Source: Limosilactobacillus sp.
GTDB lineage: Bacteria; Bacillota; Bacilli; Lactobacillales; Lactobacillaceae
Length of the DNA: 64,000 nt
Reading direction: 5' to 3'
Assembly (NCBI RefSeq): GCF_022482365.1
Contig: NZ_JAKVPE010000001.1
Coordinates: forward strand, 1,922,001 to 1,986,000
Positions 25,515 to 34,954 of the stretch are shown here, piece after piece. The notes under the pieces were generated by a model. That model saw nothing but the letters and a program-made list of their open reading frames with translations, had not been told where the DNA came from and did no database searches. How positions within the stretch are numbered: the stretch's first letter is position 1; every line of letters starts with the position of its first letter. The position numbers and the translations under genes were made by a program.

Positions 25515-27692
25515 ATGGATAAACAGACACTGCAACTTGTAAGCCAAAATTTACCAAATTTACGCCAAACACAGATTGATGCCGCCCTAAAGCTGATGGA
25601 CGAGGGGAACACGATCCCGTTCATCGCCCGGTACCGCAAGGAAGCGACGGGGACCTTGGACGAGGTTCAGCTCCAAGACATTCGGGACGAGTATCGCCAC
25701 GTGACCAACCTGCTAGAACGCCAGGAGACGGTCATCAACAAGATCGCCGAGCAGGGGAAGCTGACCCCGGGCTTGGAAAAGAAAATCCGGGGCGCCAGTG
25801 AGCTCCAGGAGGTCGAGGATCTCTACCTGCCGTACAAGCAGAAGCGGCAGACCAAGGCCCAAAAGGCGCGGGCAGCCGGCCTGGCACCACTGGCCAGCTG
25901 GCTCTTAACCTACCCGGACGGCGACCTGCAAAAGGAAGCAACCAAGTACGTCAACGCCGAGGTGGCGGACGCCCAGGCGGCCCTAGAAGGTGCCCACGAA
26001 ATCCTGGCGGAGGCCATTAGCGAAATGGCGACCGTCCGCGGGTGGCTGCGCAGCTTTGTGTCCAACCACGGTCAGTTGCAAACCAAGGTCAAGCGCGGTG
26101 GCGAAGACAAGGACGAGCTTGGCACCTACAAGCAGTATTACGACTTTGCTGCACCGGTTAAGGATCTCAACTCGTACCAGGTGCTGGCAATCAACCGGGG
26201 TGAGAAGGAGAAGGTCCTAAACGTCAAGGTCACAACCGATGATGACGCGGTCCTCAACTACCTGCATTTCCGCCTGATCCGGACGAATAAGCAGAACGCG
26301 GCGACGACCTTTATTGAAGAGGCCTACCAGGACGCCCTCAAGCGGTTCCTGGGGCCCAGCATCGAACGGGAGATCCGGCGCCAGCTGACCGATCAGGCTG
26401 ATGCCCAGGCCATCAAGGTCTTCGGTGACAACCTTTACCACCTCCTGATGCAGGCGCCGATCAAGGGCAAGATCGTGATGGGCTTTGATTCAGCCTACCG
26501 GACCGGGTGCAAGCTGGCAATCTTGGACCAGAATGGTAAATTCCTGACTAAGGCGGTTATTTATCCACACAAGCCGGCTCCCGAAAAACAGCGGGCCGCC
26601 GCTGAAGGTGAATTCCTTCAATTGATTGAGGACTACCACGTGGAGATGATTGCGATCGGGAACGGGACGGCCAGCCGGGAGTCAGAAAAATTCGTGGCGG
26701 CAGCCCTCAAAAAGCTGAAGCGACCGGTTTACTACGTGATCGTCAACGAGGCCGGGGCATCCGTGTACTCGGCCAGTGAAACGGCCCGGGAGGAATTCCC
26801 CGACCTGCACGTAGAACAGCGCACTGCCATCAGCATCGGCCGCCGACTTCAGGATCCACTGGCCGAGCTGGTGAAGATCGACCCGCAAGCAATTGGTGTC
26901 GGCCAGTACCAGCACGACCTGCCGACTAAGGAACTATCTGCCGAGCTGGACGCGGTGGTTGAGCGGGCGGTTAACCGGGTTGGGGTTGACCTCAACACGG
27001 CGAGCTACCAGCTGCTGACCCAGATTTCGGGCCTAAACAAGACCACGGCGAAGAACATTGTTCACTATCGGGACGAGCACGGCCGCTATACCAACCGGAC
27101 CCAGCTGAAGAAGGTTCCCCGCTTGGGCCCCAAAGCCTACCAGCAGGCGGTCGGCTTTTTGCGGATTACCGGTGGTGAGAACCCACTGGACAACACCGAC
27201 GTCCACCCGGAGAGTTACCAAATCGCCACCAAGATGATGGAAGACACCGGGATTTCGGTTGATCAGCTGGGCTCGGCGGCCGCCAACGAGCAGCTGGCCA
27301 AGCTGAAGCCGGCGGACTACACCACCGACCAAGCTGGTGAGGCAACGGTGAGTGACATCATTGGCTCACTGGAGAAGCCGGGCCGCGACCTTCGTGACAG
27401 CATGCCAATGCCGCTGCTGTGCCACGACGTCATGACGATTGAGGACCTAAAGCCGGGGATGAAGCTCCAGGGAACGGTTCGCAACGTGGTCGACTTCGGG
27501 GCCTTTGTCGACATTGGCGTCAAGCACGACGGACTGGTGCACATTTCTAAGATGAGTAAGAAGTTCATCAAGGATCCCCGCAGTGCCGTGTCCGTGGGCG
27601 ACATCGTGGACGTCTGGATCGATGACGTGGATCTGAACCGGCAGCGGATCCAATTGACGATGATCGCACCAAAGAAGGTTGAAAATGACTAA
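25515..27692 (+). CDS. tex: Tex family RNA-binding transcription accessory protein
   Basis: 725 aa, usual Tex size. An N-terminal helical part contains EGNTIPFIARYRKEATGTLD. A central YqgF-like RNase H-fold part contains MGFDSAYRTGCKLAILD and AIGNGTASRESE. Helix-hairpin-helix motifs follow (LNTASYQLLTQISGLNKTTA), then a C-terminal S1 domain (about residues 645-715, GTVRNVVDFGAFVDIGVKHD). It binds nucleic acid and acts in transcription or translation quality control. Its last 8 bp overlap the sprT-like gene. Confidence 0.95.
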   Translation: MDKQTLQLVSQNLPNLRQTQIDAALKLMDEGNTIPFIARYRKEATGTLDEVQLQDIRDEYRHVTNLLERQETVINKIAEQGKLTPGLEKKIRGASELQEVEDLYLPYKQKRQTKAQKARAAGLAPLASWLLTYPDGDLQKEATKYVNAEVADAQAALEGAHEILAEAISEMATVRGWLRSFVSNHGQLQTKVKRGGEDKDELGTYKQYYDFAAPVKDLNSYQVLAINRGEKEKVLNVKVTTDDDAVLNYLHFRLIRTNKQNAATTFIEEAYQDALKRFLGPSIEREIRRQLTDQADAQAIKVFGDNLYHLLMQAPIKGKIVMGFDSAYRTGCKLAILDQNGKFLTKAVIYPHKPAPEKQRAAAEGEFLQLIEDYHVEMIAIGNGTASRESEKFVAAALKKLKRPVYYVIVNEAGASVYSASETAREEFPDLHVEQRTAISIGRRLQDPLAELVKIDPQAIGVGQYQHDLPTKELSAELDAVVERAVNRVGVDLNTASYQLLTQISGLNKTTAKNIVHYRDEHGRYTNRTQLKKVPRLGPKAYQQAVGFLRITGGENPLDNTDVHPESYQIATKMMEDTGISVDQLGSAAANEQLAKLKPADYTTDQAGEATVSDIIGSLEKPGRDLRDSMPMPLLCHDVMTIEDLKPGMKLQGTVRNVVDFGAFVDIGVKHDGLVHISKMSKKFIKDPRSAVSVGDIVDVWIDDVDLNRQRIQLTMIAPKKVEND

Positions 27693-28137
27693 TCAGGAAT
27701 TACAAACCCTGACGGAAAAATGGTCGCTGGAGTACTTCCGGCGGCCTTTTCGTCACCAAATTTTCTTTAACCGCCGTTTAAAGACCACCGGCGGGCGCTA
27801 CCATCTGGCCGACCATCACATCGACATCAATCCGCTGATGCTGACGGAATTTGACCAGGAAAACCTCAAGCGAGTGGTCCTGCACGAGCTCTGTCACTAT
27901 CACCTGCACCTGACCGGACAGGACTACCACCACCGTAGTCCGGCCTTCAAACACCTGCTGGCAGCGGTGGGCGGATCGCGGTACGCGCCACCGACCAGCA
28001 AGGTTCAACACCGACGGCAGGCCAAGTGGCTTTACCGCTGCCAGGGTTGCGGGGTAGTGATTGCCCGCCAGCGGCGCTTTAATACCGCCCGTTACGTCTG
28101 CCGACGGTGCGGTGGCCGGTTTCGATTAATAAATTAA
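27685..28137 (+). CDS. SprT family zinc metalloprotease-like protein
   Basis: 150 aa. The HExxH zinc motif appears in VVLHELCHYHLHL (about residues 69-81). A C-terminal zinc ribbon with two Cys pairs (CQGCG ... CRRCGG) follows. This is the SprT/YdcK layout conserved behind tex in Firmicutes. The ATG at 27685 overlaps the tex stop and is served by an AAGAAGG-type RBS. The protein substrate is unknown. Confidence 0.9.
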   Translation: MTNQELQTLTEKWSLEYFRRPFRHQIFFNRRLKTTGGRYHLADHHIDINPLMLTEFDQENLKRVVLHELCHYHLHLTGQDYHHRSPAFKHLLAAVGGSRYAPPTSKVQHRRQAKWLYRCQGCGVVIARQRRFNTARYVCRRCGGRFRLIN

Positions 28138-28195
28138 AAAAAGTTGTTGCCAAGGTTAGGCGCGTTTGCTATAATAGTTCTTGTTGATGAGATAT

Positions 28196-28281
28196 GCGGC
28201 CGTGGCGGAACTGGCAGACGCGTAAGATTAAGGATCTTATGGTCGATTATGACCGTGGAGGTTCAAGTCCTCTCGGCCGCA
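28196..28281 (+). tRNA. tRNA-Leu (TAA)
   Basis: Acceptor GCGGCCG/CGGCCGC, anticodon TAA in GATTAAGGATC, long variable arm (class II), T-arm GGTTCAAGTCC. A TATAAT box about 26 bp upstream (near 28170). Confidence 0.96.
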
Positions 28282-28287
28282 CTACTC

Positions 28288-28319
28288 AAAAGCCGGAACG
28301 ATTTTCGTTCCGGCTTTTT
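28288..28319 (+). terminator. Terminator after tRNA-Leu
   Basis: AAAGCCGGAACG (28289-28300) and CGTTCCGGCTTT (28306-28317), perfect 12-bp stem and T tract. Confidence 0.92.
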
Positions 28320-28348
28320 CTTTTTAAAATTTTCTACTGCTAAAAATT

Positions 28349-28399
28349 AAGTAAATTTTACTTGTAATCCTATCATTCTATTTATGAAAGCGCTATACT
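28349..28399 (+). promoter_or_regulatory. lac control region: palindrome, cre-like site, -10
   Basis: AAGTAAA-T-TTTACTT (28349-28363) is a perfect 15-bp palindrome suited to a repressor. TGAAAGCGCTATAC (28384-28397) matches the catabolite-responsive element except near its 3' end, and it overlaps a -10 box TATACT (28394-28399). CcpA binding there would block transcription of lacLM. No lac repressor gene adjoins, apart from the LacI-type gene at 32672 beyond the IS. Confidence 0.5.
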
Positions 28400-28434
28400 T
28401 AAAGGTGAACTTGTTGAATGAGGAGGATTTATTA

Positions 28435-30384
28435 ATGGATGCAGATATTAAATGGTTAGATGACCCGGAGACTTTCCGGGTTAACCAACTACCCGCCCAC
28501 AGTGACCATCATTACTATGGCAACTATGCGGAGTGGTCAGCAGACGACAGCCGTTTTGAACAGTCCCTGGATGGCCAGTGGCAATTCAAGTTTGCCAATT
28601 CACCATTGGAACGGCTGAAGGGCTTCTACGAGACCGATCTCGATACCACCGATTTCGACGAGATTGAGGTGCCGAGTGAAATTGAATTGAGCGATTACGC
28701 CCAGAACAATTACATCAACACACTGATCCCGTGGGAAGGCAAGATCTACCGGCGGCCAGCCTACGCCCTGAGCGCCGATGACGCCCAGGCCGGCTCCTTT
28801 AGCGAGGGTGCCGACAACACGGTGGGCATGTACCGGAAGACCTTTGACCTGGATCCGGCCCTGCGTGGCAAACAGATCCGCGTTCGTTTTGAAGGGGTTG
28901 AACGGGCAATGTTCCTGTGGCTTAACGGTCACTTTGTTGGCTACGCCGAAGACAGTTTCACCCCATCCGAATTCGACCTGACTCCGTACATTGAGGACAC
29001 GGGCAACGTGATGGCCGTTGAGGTCTTCAAGCACAGTACAGCTTCCTGGATTGAGGATCAGGACATGTTCCGCTTCTCCGGGATCTTCCGGAGTGTTAGC
29101 CTCTTAGCCCAACCGGTAACCCACGTTGAGGACATGACGATCCGGCCGGTCCTCGATGACAACTACCAGGATGGTAAGTTCAGCCTGCACCTGAGCCTGA
29201 CGGGTGAGGAGAGCGGCACCGTTCGCGTCCTGGTCAAGGATGCCGATGGCCAAGACCTGCTCGACCAGTCCCTACCGGTGAAGGAGACCGTTGACTTGGC
29301 GGACGTGGCCTTTAAGAACGTGCACCTTTGGGACAACCATGATCCATACCTGTACCAGCTCCTCGTTGAGATTCATGACGACGCCGGCCAGCTGGTCGAA
29401 CTGGTACCATACCGCTTCGGCTTCCGCAAGATCGAAATCAGCCCGGACCACGTTGTTCTGCTGAACGGCAAGCGGCTGATTATCAACGGGGTCAACCGGC
29501 ACGAATGGGATGACCACCGCGGCCGCAGCGTCACGCTGGCCGACATGAAGGCCGACATCAAGACCTTCCAGGAAAACAACATCAACGGTGTGCGGACCTG
29601 CCACTACCCGGACCAGATTCCGTGGTACTACCTCTGTGACCAAAACGGGATTTACATGATGGCCGAGAACAACCTCGAATCCCACGCCACCTGGCAGAAG
29701 ATGGGGGCCATCGAACCGTCCTACAACGTACCGGGTTCCGTTCCGCAATGGAAGGAAGTCGTCGTTGACCGGGCCCGCAGCAACTACGAGACCTTCAAGA
29801 ACCACACGGCCATCCTCTTCTGGTCGCTGGGGAATGAGTCCTTTGCTGGTGACAACATGGTCGCCATGCAGAAGCTCTACAAGTCCCACCACGACGGCCG
29901 GCTCGTCCACTACGAGGGCGTTTGCCACACCCACGACTACAGCAAGCAGATCCCGAGCCTGGATCCAAAGGGCTACCTGCCAGCCGGCGGGACCAAGGAC
30001 TACCGGGACGAGATTTCCGACGTTGAGAGCTGGATGTACCTGCCACCGAAGCAGGTCGAGGAATACCTGCAAAACAACCCGGACAAGCCGTTCATGGAGT
30101 GCGAATACATGCACGACATGGGGAACTCCGACGGGGGCATGGGCTCCTACATCAAGCTGCTTGATAAGTATCCACAATACTTCGGCGGCTTTATCTGGGA
30201 CTTTATCGACCAGGCCCTGGTTGTCCACGACCCAATCAGCGGTCGCGATGTAATGCGCTACGGTGGCGATTTCGATGATCGGCACTCAGACTATGAATTC
30301 TCTGGCGACGGCCTGATGTTTGCGGACCGGACACCAAAACCAGCAATGCAGGAGGTACGGTACTACTATGGCTTACACAAATAA
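28435..30384 (+). CDS. lacL: Beta-galactosidase large subunit
   Basis: 649 aa from the ATG at 28435, chosen for GAGGAGG 9 nt upstream; an in-frame ATG at 28384 lies in the promoter/cre site. GH2 domains: jelly-roll sugar-binding ([20 protein letters not shown]), immunoglobulin-like, and TIM barrel. The acid/base Glu is in [14 protein letters not shown] and the nucleophile Glu in [13 protein letters not shown]. The Leloir-type large chain lacks domain 5, supplied by LacM. It hydrolyses lactose in the cytosol. lacM starts 17 bp inside its 3' end. Confidence 0.96.
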   Translation: MDADIKWLDDPETFRVNQLPAHSDHHYYGNYAEWSADDSRFEQSLDGQWQFKFANSPLERLKGFYETDLDTTDFDEIEVPSEIELSDYAQNNYINTLIPWEGKIYRRPAYALSADDAQAGSFSEGADNTVGMYRKTFDLDPALRGKQIRVRFEGVERAMFLWLNGHFVGYAEDSFTPSEFDLTPYIEDTGNVMAVEVFKHSTASWIEDQDMFRFSGIFRSVSLLAQPVTHVEDMTIRPVLDDNYQDGKFSLHLSLTGEESGTVRVLVKDADGQDLLDQSLPVKETVDLADVAFKNVHLWDNHDPYLYQLLVEIHDDAGQLVELVPYRFGFRKIEISPDHVVLLNGKRLIINGVNRHEWDDHRGRSVTLADMKADIKTFQENNINGVRTCHYPDQIPWYYLCDQNGIYMMAENNLESHATWQKMGAIEPSYNVPGSVPQWKEVVVDRARSNYETFKNHTAILFWSLGNESFAGDNMVAMQKLYKSHHDGRLVHYEGVCHTHDYSKQIPSLDPKGYLPAGGTKDYRDEISDVESWMYLPPKQVEEYLQNNPDKPFMECEYMHDMGNSDGGMGSYIKLLDKYPQYFGGFIWDFIDQALVVHDPISGRDVMRYGGDFDDRHSDYEFSGDGLMFADRTPKPAMQEVRYYYGLHK

Positions 30385-31330
30385 ACTACACGTCATTTAC
30401 GGTGACGGCACGCTCGGCGTTGCGGGCGAAGGCTTCCAATACATCTTTAGCTACGAAAAGGGCGGCCTGGAGTCGCTGAAGTTAAACGGCAAGGAATGGC
30501 TCTACCGGGTACCGACGCCAACCTTCTGGCGGGCCACTACCGATAACGACCGGGGCAGCGGCTTCAACATCAAGTCGGCCCAGTGGCTGTCTGCCGATGT
30601 CTTCCAGAAGTGCGTCGGCATTGACCTGACCGTCGACGACCATCACTTTGGCCAGCCACCGTTGGCTCCTGAAACGAACCAGTTCTCGAACAACGAGTAC
30701 GCCGACAAAATGACGATCGCCTACACCTTTGAGACCCTGACCGTGCCGGCTACCCAGGTCACGGTTAGCTACACGGTTACGGCGGACGGCAAGATCAAGC
30801 TCAGCGTTCACTACGCCGGGCACGCCGACCTGCCGGAGCTGCCGGTGATGGGAATGCGCTTCGTCATGCCGACGGCGGCCACTGGCTTCACCTACGAAGG
30901 ACTTTCCGGCGAGACCTACCCGGACCGGATGGCGGGGGCTGTTCATGGGACCTATACCGTCAAGGGCCTGCCGGTTGCCAAGTACCTGGTTCCACAGGAA
31001 AATGGGATGCACATGGCAACGGACTGGCTGACGATCACACGGGCAACGACCCAAAACAACGCGGATCCAGACCAGGCACCGTTCTCCCTGAAGGTGGCCA
31101 AGGCGGATCAGCCGTTCAACTTCAGCTGCCTGCCGTACACGGCCGAGGAACTGGAGTCGGCGACCCACCTCGAGGAATTGCCGTTAGAACGGCGGACCGT
31201 CCTGGTAGTGGCCGGGGCCGTCCGGGGCGTCGGCGGCATCGACAGCTGGGGTGCCGACGTTGAGGAACAGTATCACATTCCGGCGGACAAGGACATCGAC
31301 TTCTCATTTGTCCTGGAACCGGCTGAATAA
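30368..31330 (+). CDS. lacM: Beta-galactosidase small subunit
   Basis: 320 aa, the beta-gal small chain (domain 5) of split LacLM enzymes. It contains [20 protein letters not shown], which completes the active site, and [12 protein letters not shown]. The start ATG at 30368 with GGAGGT lies within the end of lacL in another frame, so translation is coupled and stoichiometry kept. A terminator follows. Confidence 0.95.
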   Translation: MAYTNKLHVIYGDGTLGVAGEGFQYIFSYEKGGLESLKLNGKEWLYRVPTPTFWRATTDNDRGSGFNIKSAQWLSADVFQKCVGIDLTVDDHHFGQPPLAPETNQFSNNEYADKMTIAYTFETLTVPATQVTVSYTVTADGKIKLSVHYAGHADLPELPVMGMRFVMPTAATGFTYEGLSGETYPDRMAGAVHGTYTVKGLPVAKYLVPQENGMHMATDWLTITRATTQNNADPDQAPFSLKVAKADQPFNFSCLPYTAEELESATHLEELPLERRTVLVVAGAVRGVGGIDSWGADVEEQYHIPADKDIDFSFVLEPAE

Positions 31331-31340
31331 GCTCATAATA

Positions 31341-31375
31341 AAAACGACCTGCAAAAAATTGCGGGTCGTTTTTTA
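31341..31375 (+). terminator. Terminator of lacLM
   Basis: AACGACCTGC (31343-31352) and GCGGGTCGTT (31361-31370), one G-U pair, followed by T tract. The T tract abuts the left copy of the 13-bp repeat flanking the IS. Confidence 0.88.
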
Positions 31376-31387
31376 TATTTTAAAAAC
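31375..31387. repeat. Left copy of 13-bp direct repeat flanking IS30 element
   Basis: ATATTTTAAAAAC, identical to 32667-32679. It is interpreted as a target-site duplication made when the IS inserted. Confidence 0.65.
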
Positions 31388-32666
31388 CCTAAATTTCAAG
31401 AATAAGTTAGCCACTGGACTCAAATAAATAATACTGACCAATTGATTATTGGTTGATGGAGCTGTGATATCTCTTGGTAGAAGGCCTTACGATAGATATC
31501 CATTGACGAATGTCCATTAAACATAGCTCGTGGATAGTGATTCATCCAATCATTAGTCGCTATGATCTGAGCACTACTATAGTTATTTATAGCTTCACCT
31601 TTGGTAATCTCCTTGCGGAGAAACCGGTTATTGATCTCATTGGATCCACGTTCCCAAGGGGAATACGGATCAGCATAGAAAACATGATCGTGAACTTGTG
31701 TTAACTCACTAAATTCTGAACCGTTGTCAGAGGTTATTGTCTTAAAAATGCGATAGTAAGCATCTGTGCCCATTTTCTGGCGCAAATTTATAAAGAACTG
31801 ATTTACTGCATGCGCAGTTTTACCAGCAATTTTACTCGTGATATTAACTCGTGAAAGGCGATCAGTCATTACTAGTACAACACTGTCATTACCGTTTTTC
31901 TGTCCCTGAACTGTATCCAGTTCCCAATGGCCAATTTCGGACCGTTGGTCCGCAGTTTGAGGTCGTTGAGCAATATTAGGCCCTAAGCACCTTTTAGCTT
32001 GCGGATGAGTTTGATGATGCTTACGTTTAGGTTTTTCAAAGAGGTCTAAATTGGACGTACGAAGCACACCCTCATTAATCCATTGATATAAAGTTACAAC
32101 CGACTTTGGGATCAGGGTGCCATCATTCATTAAATCTCGAGCCTTATAAATAACCGCTTGTGGGGAGTAATGGTGGTCGTCAAACTCACCAAGCATTAGC
32201 TGATCAGCTAATCGTAAAAATTGCTTTGAAGAATAATATAAGCGACGACGACCAGAATGGCGGTGATGTTCAAGATATGTGGCCTGACCAGCTTCATAAC
32301 TATAGATGTAGTAAGAATATTCGTAAATCTTACCATTAGATTTTTGACGACGAAGTTGGCGGACCGTACCACGGTTGAGCTCGTTATTAATTGTTTGATG
32401 ATTAACTCCTAATTGGCGACCAATTGCGCGATTGGAAAGTCCTTGCGACTTTAAAGTCGCAATCATCACACGTTCTTCTTTAGTAAGATGAGCATTCTTT
32501 TTATGAGTAGTCAATAAAATAGTAGACATGGTATCATTTAAGTGCGTCATTTGACGGACATCCTTTCATATAGGTTTGGTTCACTTAATATGATACCTGA
32601 TGTCACGCCGAATGGCGTTTTTTATTTACCACCAACTGGGTGGCTAACTTCATTCTATAATCTACC
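31388..32666 (-). mobile_element. IS30-family insertion sequence, about 1.28 kb
   Basis: Transposase gene bounded by imperfect terminal inverted repeats. The left end (TAAATTTCAAGAATAAGTTA, then GCCAC, from about 31390) matches the reverse complement of the right end (TAGATTATAGAATGAAGTTA, then GCCAC, inward from about 32664), about 20 of 26 positions with small gaps. Exact 13-bp repeats flank it. The insertion lies between the lacM terminator and the stop codon of the LacI-type gene, so neither reading frame is broken. The base composition is more AT-rich than the host genes. Confidence 0.82.
31420..32550 (-). CDS. IS30 family transposase
   Basis: 376 aa, intact. An N-terminal HTH with HLTKEERVMIATLKSQGLSN and NRAIGRQLGVNHQTINNEL precedes a DDE integrase core: first Asp in GHWELDTVQG, second in TSDNGSEF, Glu in SPWERGSNEINNRFLRKEI. 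This spacing and wording are diagnostic of IS30 transposases. A nearer start (MSTILLTTHKK) is possible. No frameshift is seen, so the element may still be active. Confidence 0.93.
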   Translation of the reverse strand: MTHLNDTMSTILLTTHKKNAHLTKEERVMIATLKSQGLSNRAIGRQLGVNHQTINNELNRGTVRQLRRQKSNGKIYEYSYYIYSYEAGQATYLEHHRHSGRRRLYYSSKQFLRLADQLMLGEFDDHHYSPQAVIYKARDLMNDGTLIPKSVVTLYQWINEGVLRTSNLDLFEKPKRKHHQTHPQAKRCLGPNIAQRPQTADQRSEIGHWELDTVQGQKNGNDSVVLVMTDRLSRVNITSKIAGKTAHAVNQFFINLRQKMGTDAYYRIFKTITSDNGSEFSELTQVHDHVFYADPYSPWERGSNEINNRFLRKEITKGEAINNYSSAQIIATNDWMNHYPRAMFNGHSSMDIYRKAFYQEISQLHQPIINWSVLFI

Positions 32667-32679
32667 ATATTTTAAAAAC
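32667..32679. repeat. Right copy of 13-bp direct repeat flanking IS30 element
   Basis: ATATTTTAAAAAC, exact match to 31375-31387. It contains the stop codon (TAA on the minus strand, 32672-32674) of the LacI-family gene. Confidence 0.65.
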
Positions 32680-33679
32680 TGTTATTGATGACGAGCTTGG
32701 TTGGCACGATTTTAATCGATGGCTCGAAACTTTCCTGCGGATTTTCAAGCTTGTCGATTAGTAGGGCCGCGGCTTCCACGCCCAGCTCACGGGAATCCTG
32801 CTGGATGCAGCTGATCTGTGGCCGCATCGTCTTCATCCATTCAAACTCCTCGTACGTTGCCAGGCCGTAATCGTCTGGGTAGTTGTAATTGGCCAGTTGC
32901 ATTGCTTGCAAGAGCCTGATGAATACGCGGGCGTTCATCGTGAAGAAGGCTGGCTTATGGTCCCGATGGCTCTCCATGATTTCTTTGATTTGCTGGTTAA
33001 ACTGATCGTAGAGCTTCTTTTCGCCCAGGTGTGGGACGGTAATCAGGTGGGACCCCTCCGTATAGCCGGTTGCATCCAGAAAGCCATGATAACGCAACGT
33101 CCGTGTGCTGACGGCATCCAGCGGCCATGAGACGAAGTAGAGATCCTGGTAGCCCTTTGCCATCATCTTTCGAATCATCTGGTAGACGGAGTGGTTGTTG
33201 TCGGTGACGATCGTATCGATCTTCGTCTTGACGGCTTGCCGGTCGACGATCACGGTTGAATTATTTGAAAATGACTTGTAGATCGGTCCGTTGGCGTTAA
33301 CGGGATCAATAATAAAGCCGGCAACGTTTTCGGAACGAAGTCGGAGAATATTATTTATTTCGCTTTGTTGGTTGTTATCGGCGTTTGTAAACAGCACCTT
33401 GTAGCCGTGTTCGTCACACACCTTATAGATCCCCGAAAGGACGGACGAAGTGAAGGGGTTGGTAATATCGGCAATTGAAACGCCGATCGTTTTATTTTCG
33501 TTTTTCGCTAGACTGCGTGCGGTCCCGTTTGGTCGATAATTGGTCTGGTTGATTATTTGCTCCAAATGGGTCCGGGTCTTTAATGACATTTTTTTGTAGT
33601 TGCCATTAAGGTAGTTTGAAACGGTCGCAATAGAGACATTAGCTAAAGAAGCAATATCGCTGATCGTTAGTCTTTCCAA
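32672..33679 (-). CDS. LacI family transcriptional regulator of the adjoining sugar cluster
   Basis: 335 aa from a TTG at 33679 preceded by GGGAGG, giving a normal LacI N-terminus (MERLTISDIASLANVSIATV, SNYLNGNYKKMS). An ATG at 33745 would add an unlikely 22-aa extension. The periplasmic-binding-like ligand domain runs from IGVSIADITNPFTSSVLSGI onwards and resembles KdgR-type regulators. It is divergent from the 2-hydroxyacid dehydrogenase gene. Five GTTAARCGNTTAAC palindromes in the following 8 kb are its likely operators. Its stop codon lies in the duplication at the IS30 boundary. Confidence 0.88.
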   Translation of the reverse strand: MERLTISDIASLANVSIATVSNYLNGNYKKMSLKTRTHLEQIINQTNYRPNGTARSLAKNENKTIGVSIADITNPFTSSVLSGIYKVCDEHGYKVLFTNADNNQQSEINNILRLRSENVAGFIIDPVNANGPIYKSFSNNSTVIVDRQAVKTKIDTIVTDNNHSVYQMIRKMMAKGYQDLYFVSWPLDAVSTRTLRYHGFLDATGYTEGSHLITVPHLGEKKLYDQFNQQIKEIMESHRDHKPAFFTMNARVFIRLLQAMQLANYNYPDDYGLATYEEFEWMKTMRPQISCIQQDSRELGVEAAALLIDKLENPQESFEPSIKIVPTKLVINNSF

Positions 33680-33695
33680 AGAAGAGCCTCCCAAC

Positions 33696-33711
33696 GTAAC
33701 TAAAACGTTAC
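33696..33711. promoter_or_regulatory. Palindrome before the LacI-type gene
   Basis: GTAAC-TAAAAC-GTTAC, 17 bp upstream of the TTG start. It differs from the 14-bp cluster operators and could be an autoregulatory or unrelated site. Confidence 0.35.
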
Positions 33712-33785
33712 AAAAAATTTTAATGCTTAAATATAATTTTACCACCGTCTTAATAAAGGGAAAATAAAAAATAACCGTTAGGGAG

Positions 33786-33814
33786 TTGACGGAATATTTG
33801 ATTGATGATATATT
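33786..33814 (+). promoter_or_regulatory. Promoter of first catabolic operon
   Basis: TTGACG (33786-33791), 17-bp spacer, TATATT (33809-33814); the operator follows at about +8. Confidence 0.65.
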
Positions 33815-33828
33815 ATAGCCGTGCCTTA

Positions 33829-33842
33829 GTTAAGCGCTTAAC
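33829..33842. promoter_or_regulatory. LacI-family operator 1
   Basis: GTTAAGCGCTTAAC, a perfect 14-bp palindrome with the central CG typical of LacI-family operators, just downstream of the promoter of the dehydrogenase gene. Confidence 0.8.
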
Positions 33843-33907
33843 CAAGGAAAACAGGGTAAATTCAAGTTTTTGTTCTACTACTTCAGCAAACGAAAGGAAT
33901 AAGAGTT

Positions 33908-34864
33908 ATGAGTAAAGCAAAGGTATTGGTCACCGGAATTATTCCAGAGCAAGGCTTGGTTGAATTACGAAAAACGTTCGATGTGTTTTACGATCCCGAA
34001 GTTGAAACGCGTGAGTGGATCTTAGAGCACCTGCACGAATACGAAGGATTGCTTTTGATGGGTACCAAGGGCGACAAGGAACTGATCGACGCTGGTACCA
34101 ACCTGAAGATCATCACCGCAAACGGGGTTGGCTTTGACCATATCGACATCGACTATGCCAAGAGCAAGGGCATTGTCGTTGCCAACTGTCCTCAGGGCGT
34201 TCGGGTGCCAACGGCTGAAATGACGTTTGCACTGCTGCTGGCAACTGTTCGCCGGCTCTACCTGTATGACAAGATTGTTCGTTCGGGCAACTGGGTTGAT
34301 GTTTCCGAACAAAAGTACATGGGGATGAGCCTGCAGGGCAAGACGCTTGGTGTGTACGGCATGGGACGGATCGGCTCTGAAGTTGCTAAGTTCTGCCAGG
34401 CACTGGGGATGAACGTGATTTATAACGATGCCCGTCGCCTGTCTGCCGACCTGGAGGAACAGCTGGACGTTAAGTACGTCGACTTCGATACTTTAGTTAA
34501 AACCGCGGATGTCATTACCCTTCATGCACCCGCACTGCCATCGACCACCGGTGTATTTAATGCCGAAGTGTTTGATGAAATGAAGGATACTGCTTACATT
34601 ATTAACGCCGCACGGGGTGTCCTGATTAAGCAGGATGATTTGATCGACGCGCTGAAGAACCACAAGATTGCTGGGGCGGGCCTGGACGTCTTTGAGACCG
34701 AACCAAACGTTCCAGAAGAACTGCGTGCATTGGATAATGTTATTATGTCTCCTCATGCAGGAACCGGTACTTTAGAAGCACGGACAGCGATTGCCAAAGA
34801 AGCTTCCAACAATTTGATTTCCTACTTAAGAGATGGGAAGCCCGTTAACCAGGTAAATAAATAA
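33908..34864 (+). CDS. D-isomer-specific 2-hydroxyacid dehydrogenase
   Basis: 318 aa. Substrate domain at both ends; the Rossmann NAD(P) motif GKTLGVYGMGRIGSEVAKF lies at about residues 143-161. The catalytic Arg/Glu/His triad regions are visible (NAARGVLIKQDDL, LDVFETEP, SPHAGTGT). It interconverts a 2-hydroxyacid and a 2-ketoacid. In this cluster the substrate may be a sugar-derived acid such as a keto-gulonate-like compound (inference). First gene of the operator-1 operon. RBS GAAAGGAA. Confidence 0.9.
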   Translation: MSKAKVLVTGIIPEQGLVELRKTFDVFYDPEVETREWILEHLHEYEGLLLMGTKGDKELIDAGTNLKIITANGVGFDHIDIDYAKSKGIVVANCPQGVRVPTAEMTFALLLATVRRLYLYDKIVRSGNWVDVSEQKYMGMSLQGKTLGVYGMGRIGSEVAKFCQALGMNVIYNDARRLSADLEEQLDVKYVDFDTLVKTADVITLHAPALPSTTGVFNAEVFDEMKDTAYIINAARGVLIKQDDLIDALKNHKIAGAGLDVFETEPNVPEELRALDNVIMSPHAGTGTLEARTAIAKEASNNLISYLRDGKPVNQVNK

Positions 34865-34878
34865 AGCTGGACGTGTTG

Positions 34879-34912
34879 AGAGGATTCGGTACTTTCCGAG
34901 TCCTCTATTTTA
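34879..34912 (+). terminator. Partial terminator between dehydrogenase and propeller-like gene
   Basis: AGAGGATTCGG/CCGAGTCCTCT stem (one mismatch) and a T-rich tail ATTTTATTTT. Confidence 0.7.
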
Positions 34913-34954
34913 TTTTGGATAGTCACTGCTAATTGTTGGAAAGAAGAAAAAACT

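Noticed and set aside
29272-30285. 337-codon antisense frame in lacL
   Set aside because: Shadow of lacL, which carries the GH2 active-site motifs; no RBS and low-complexity composition.
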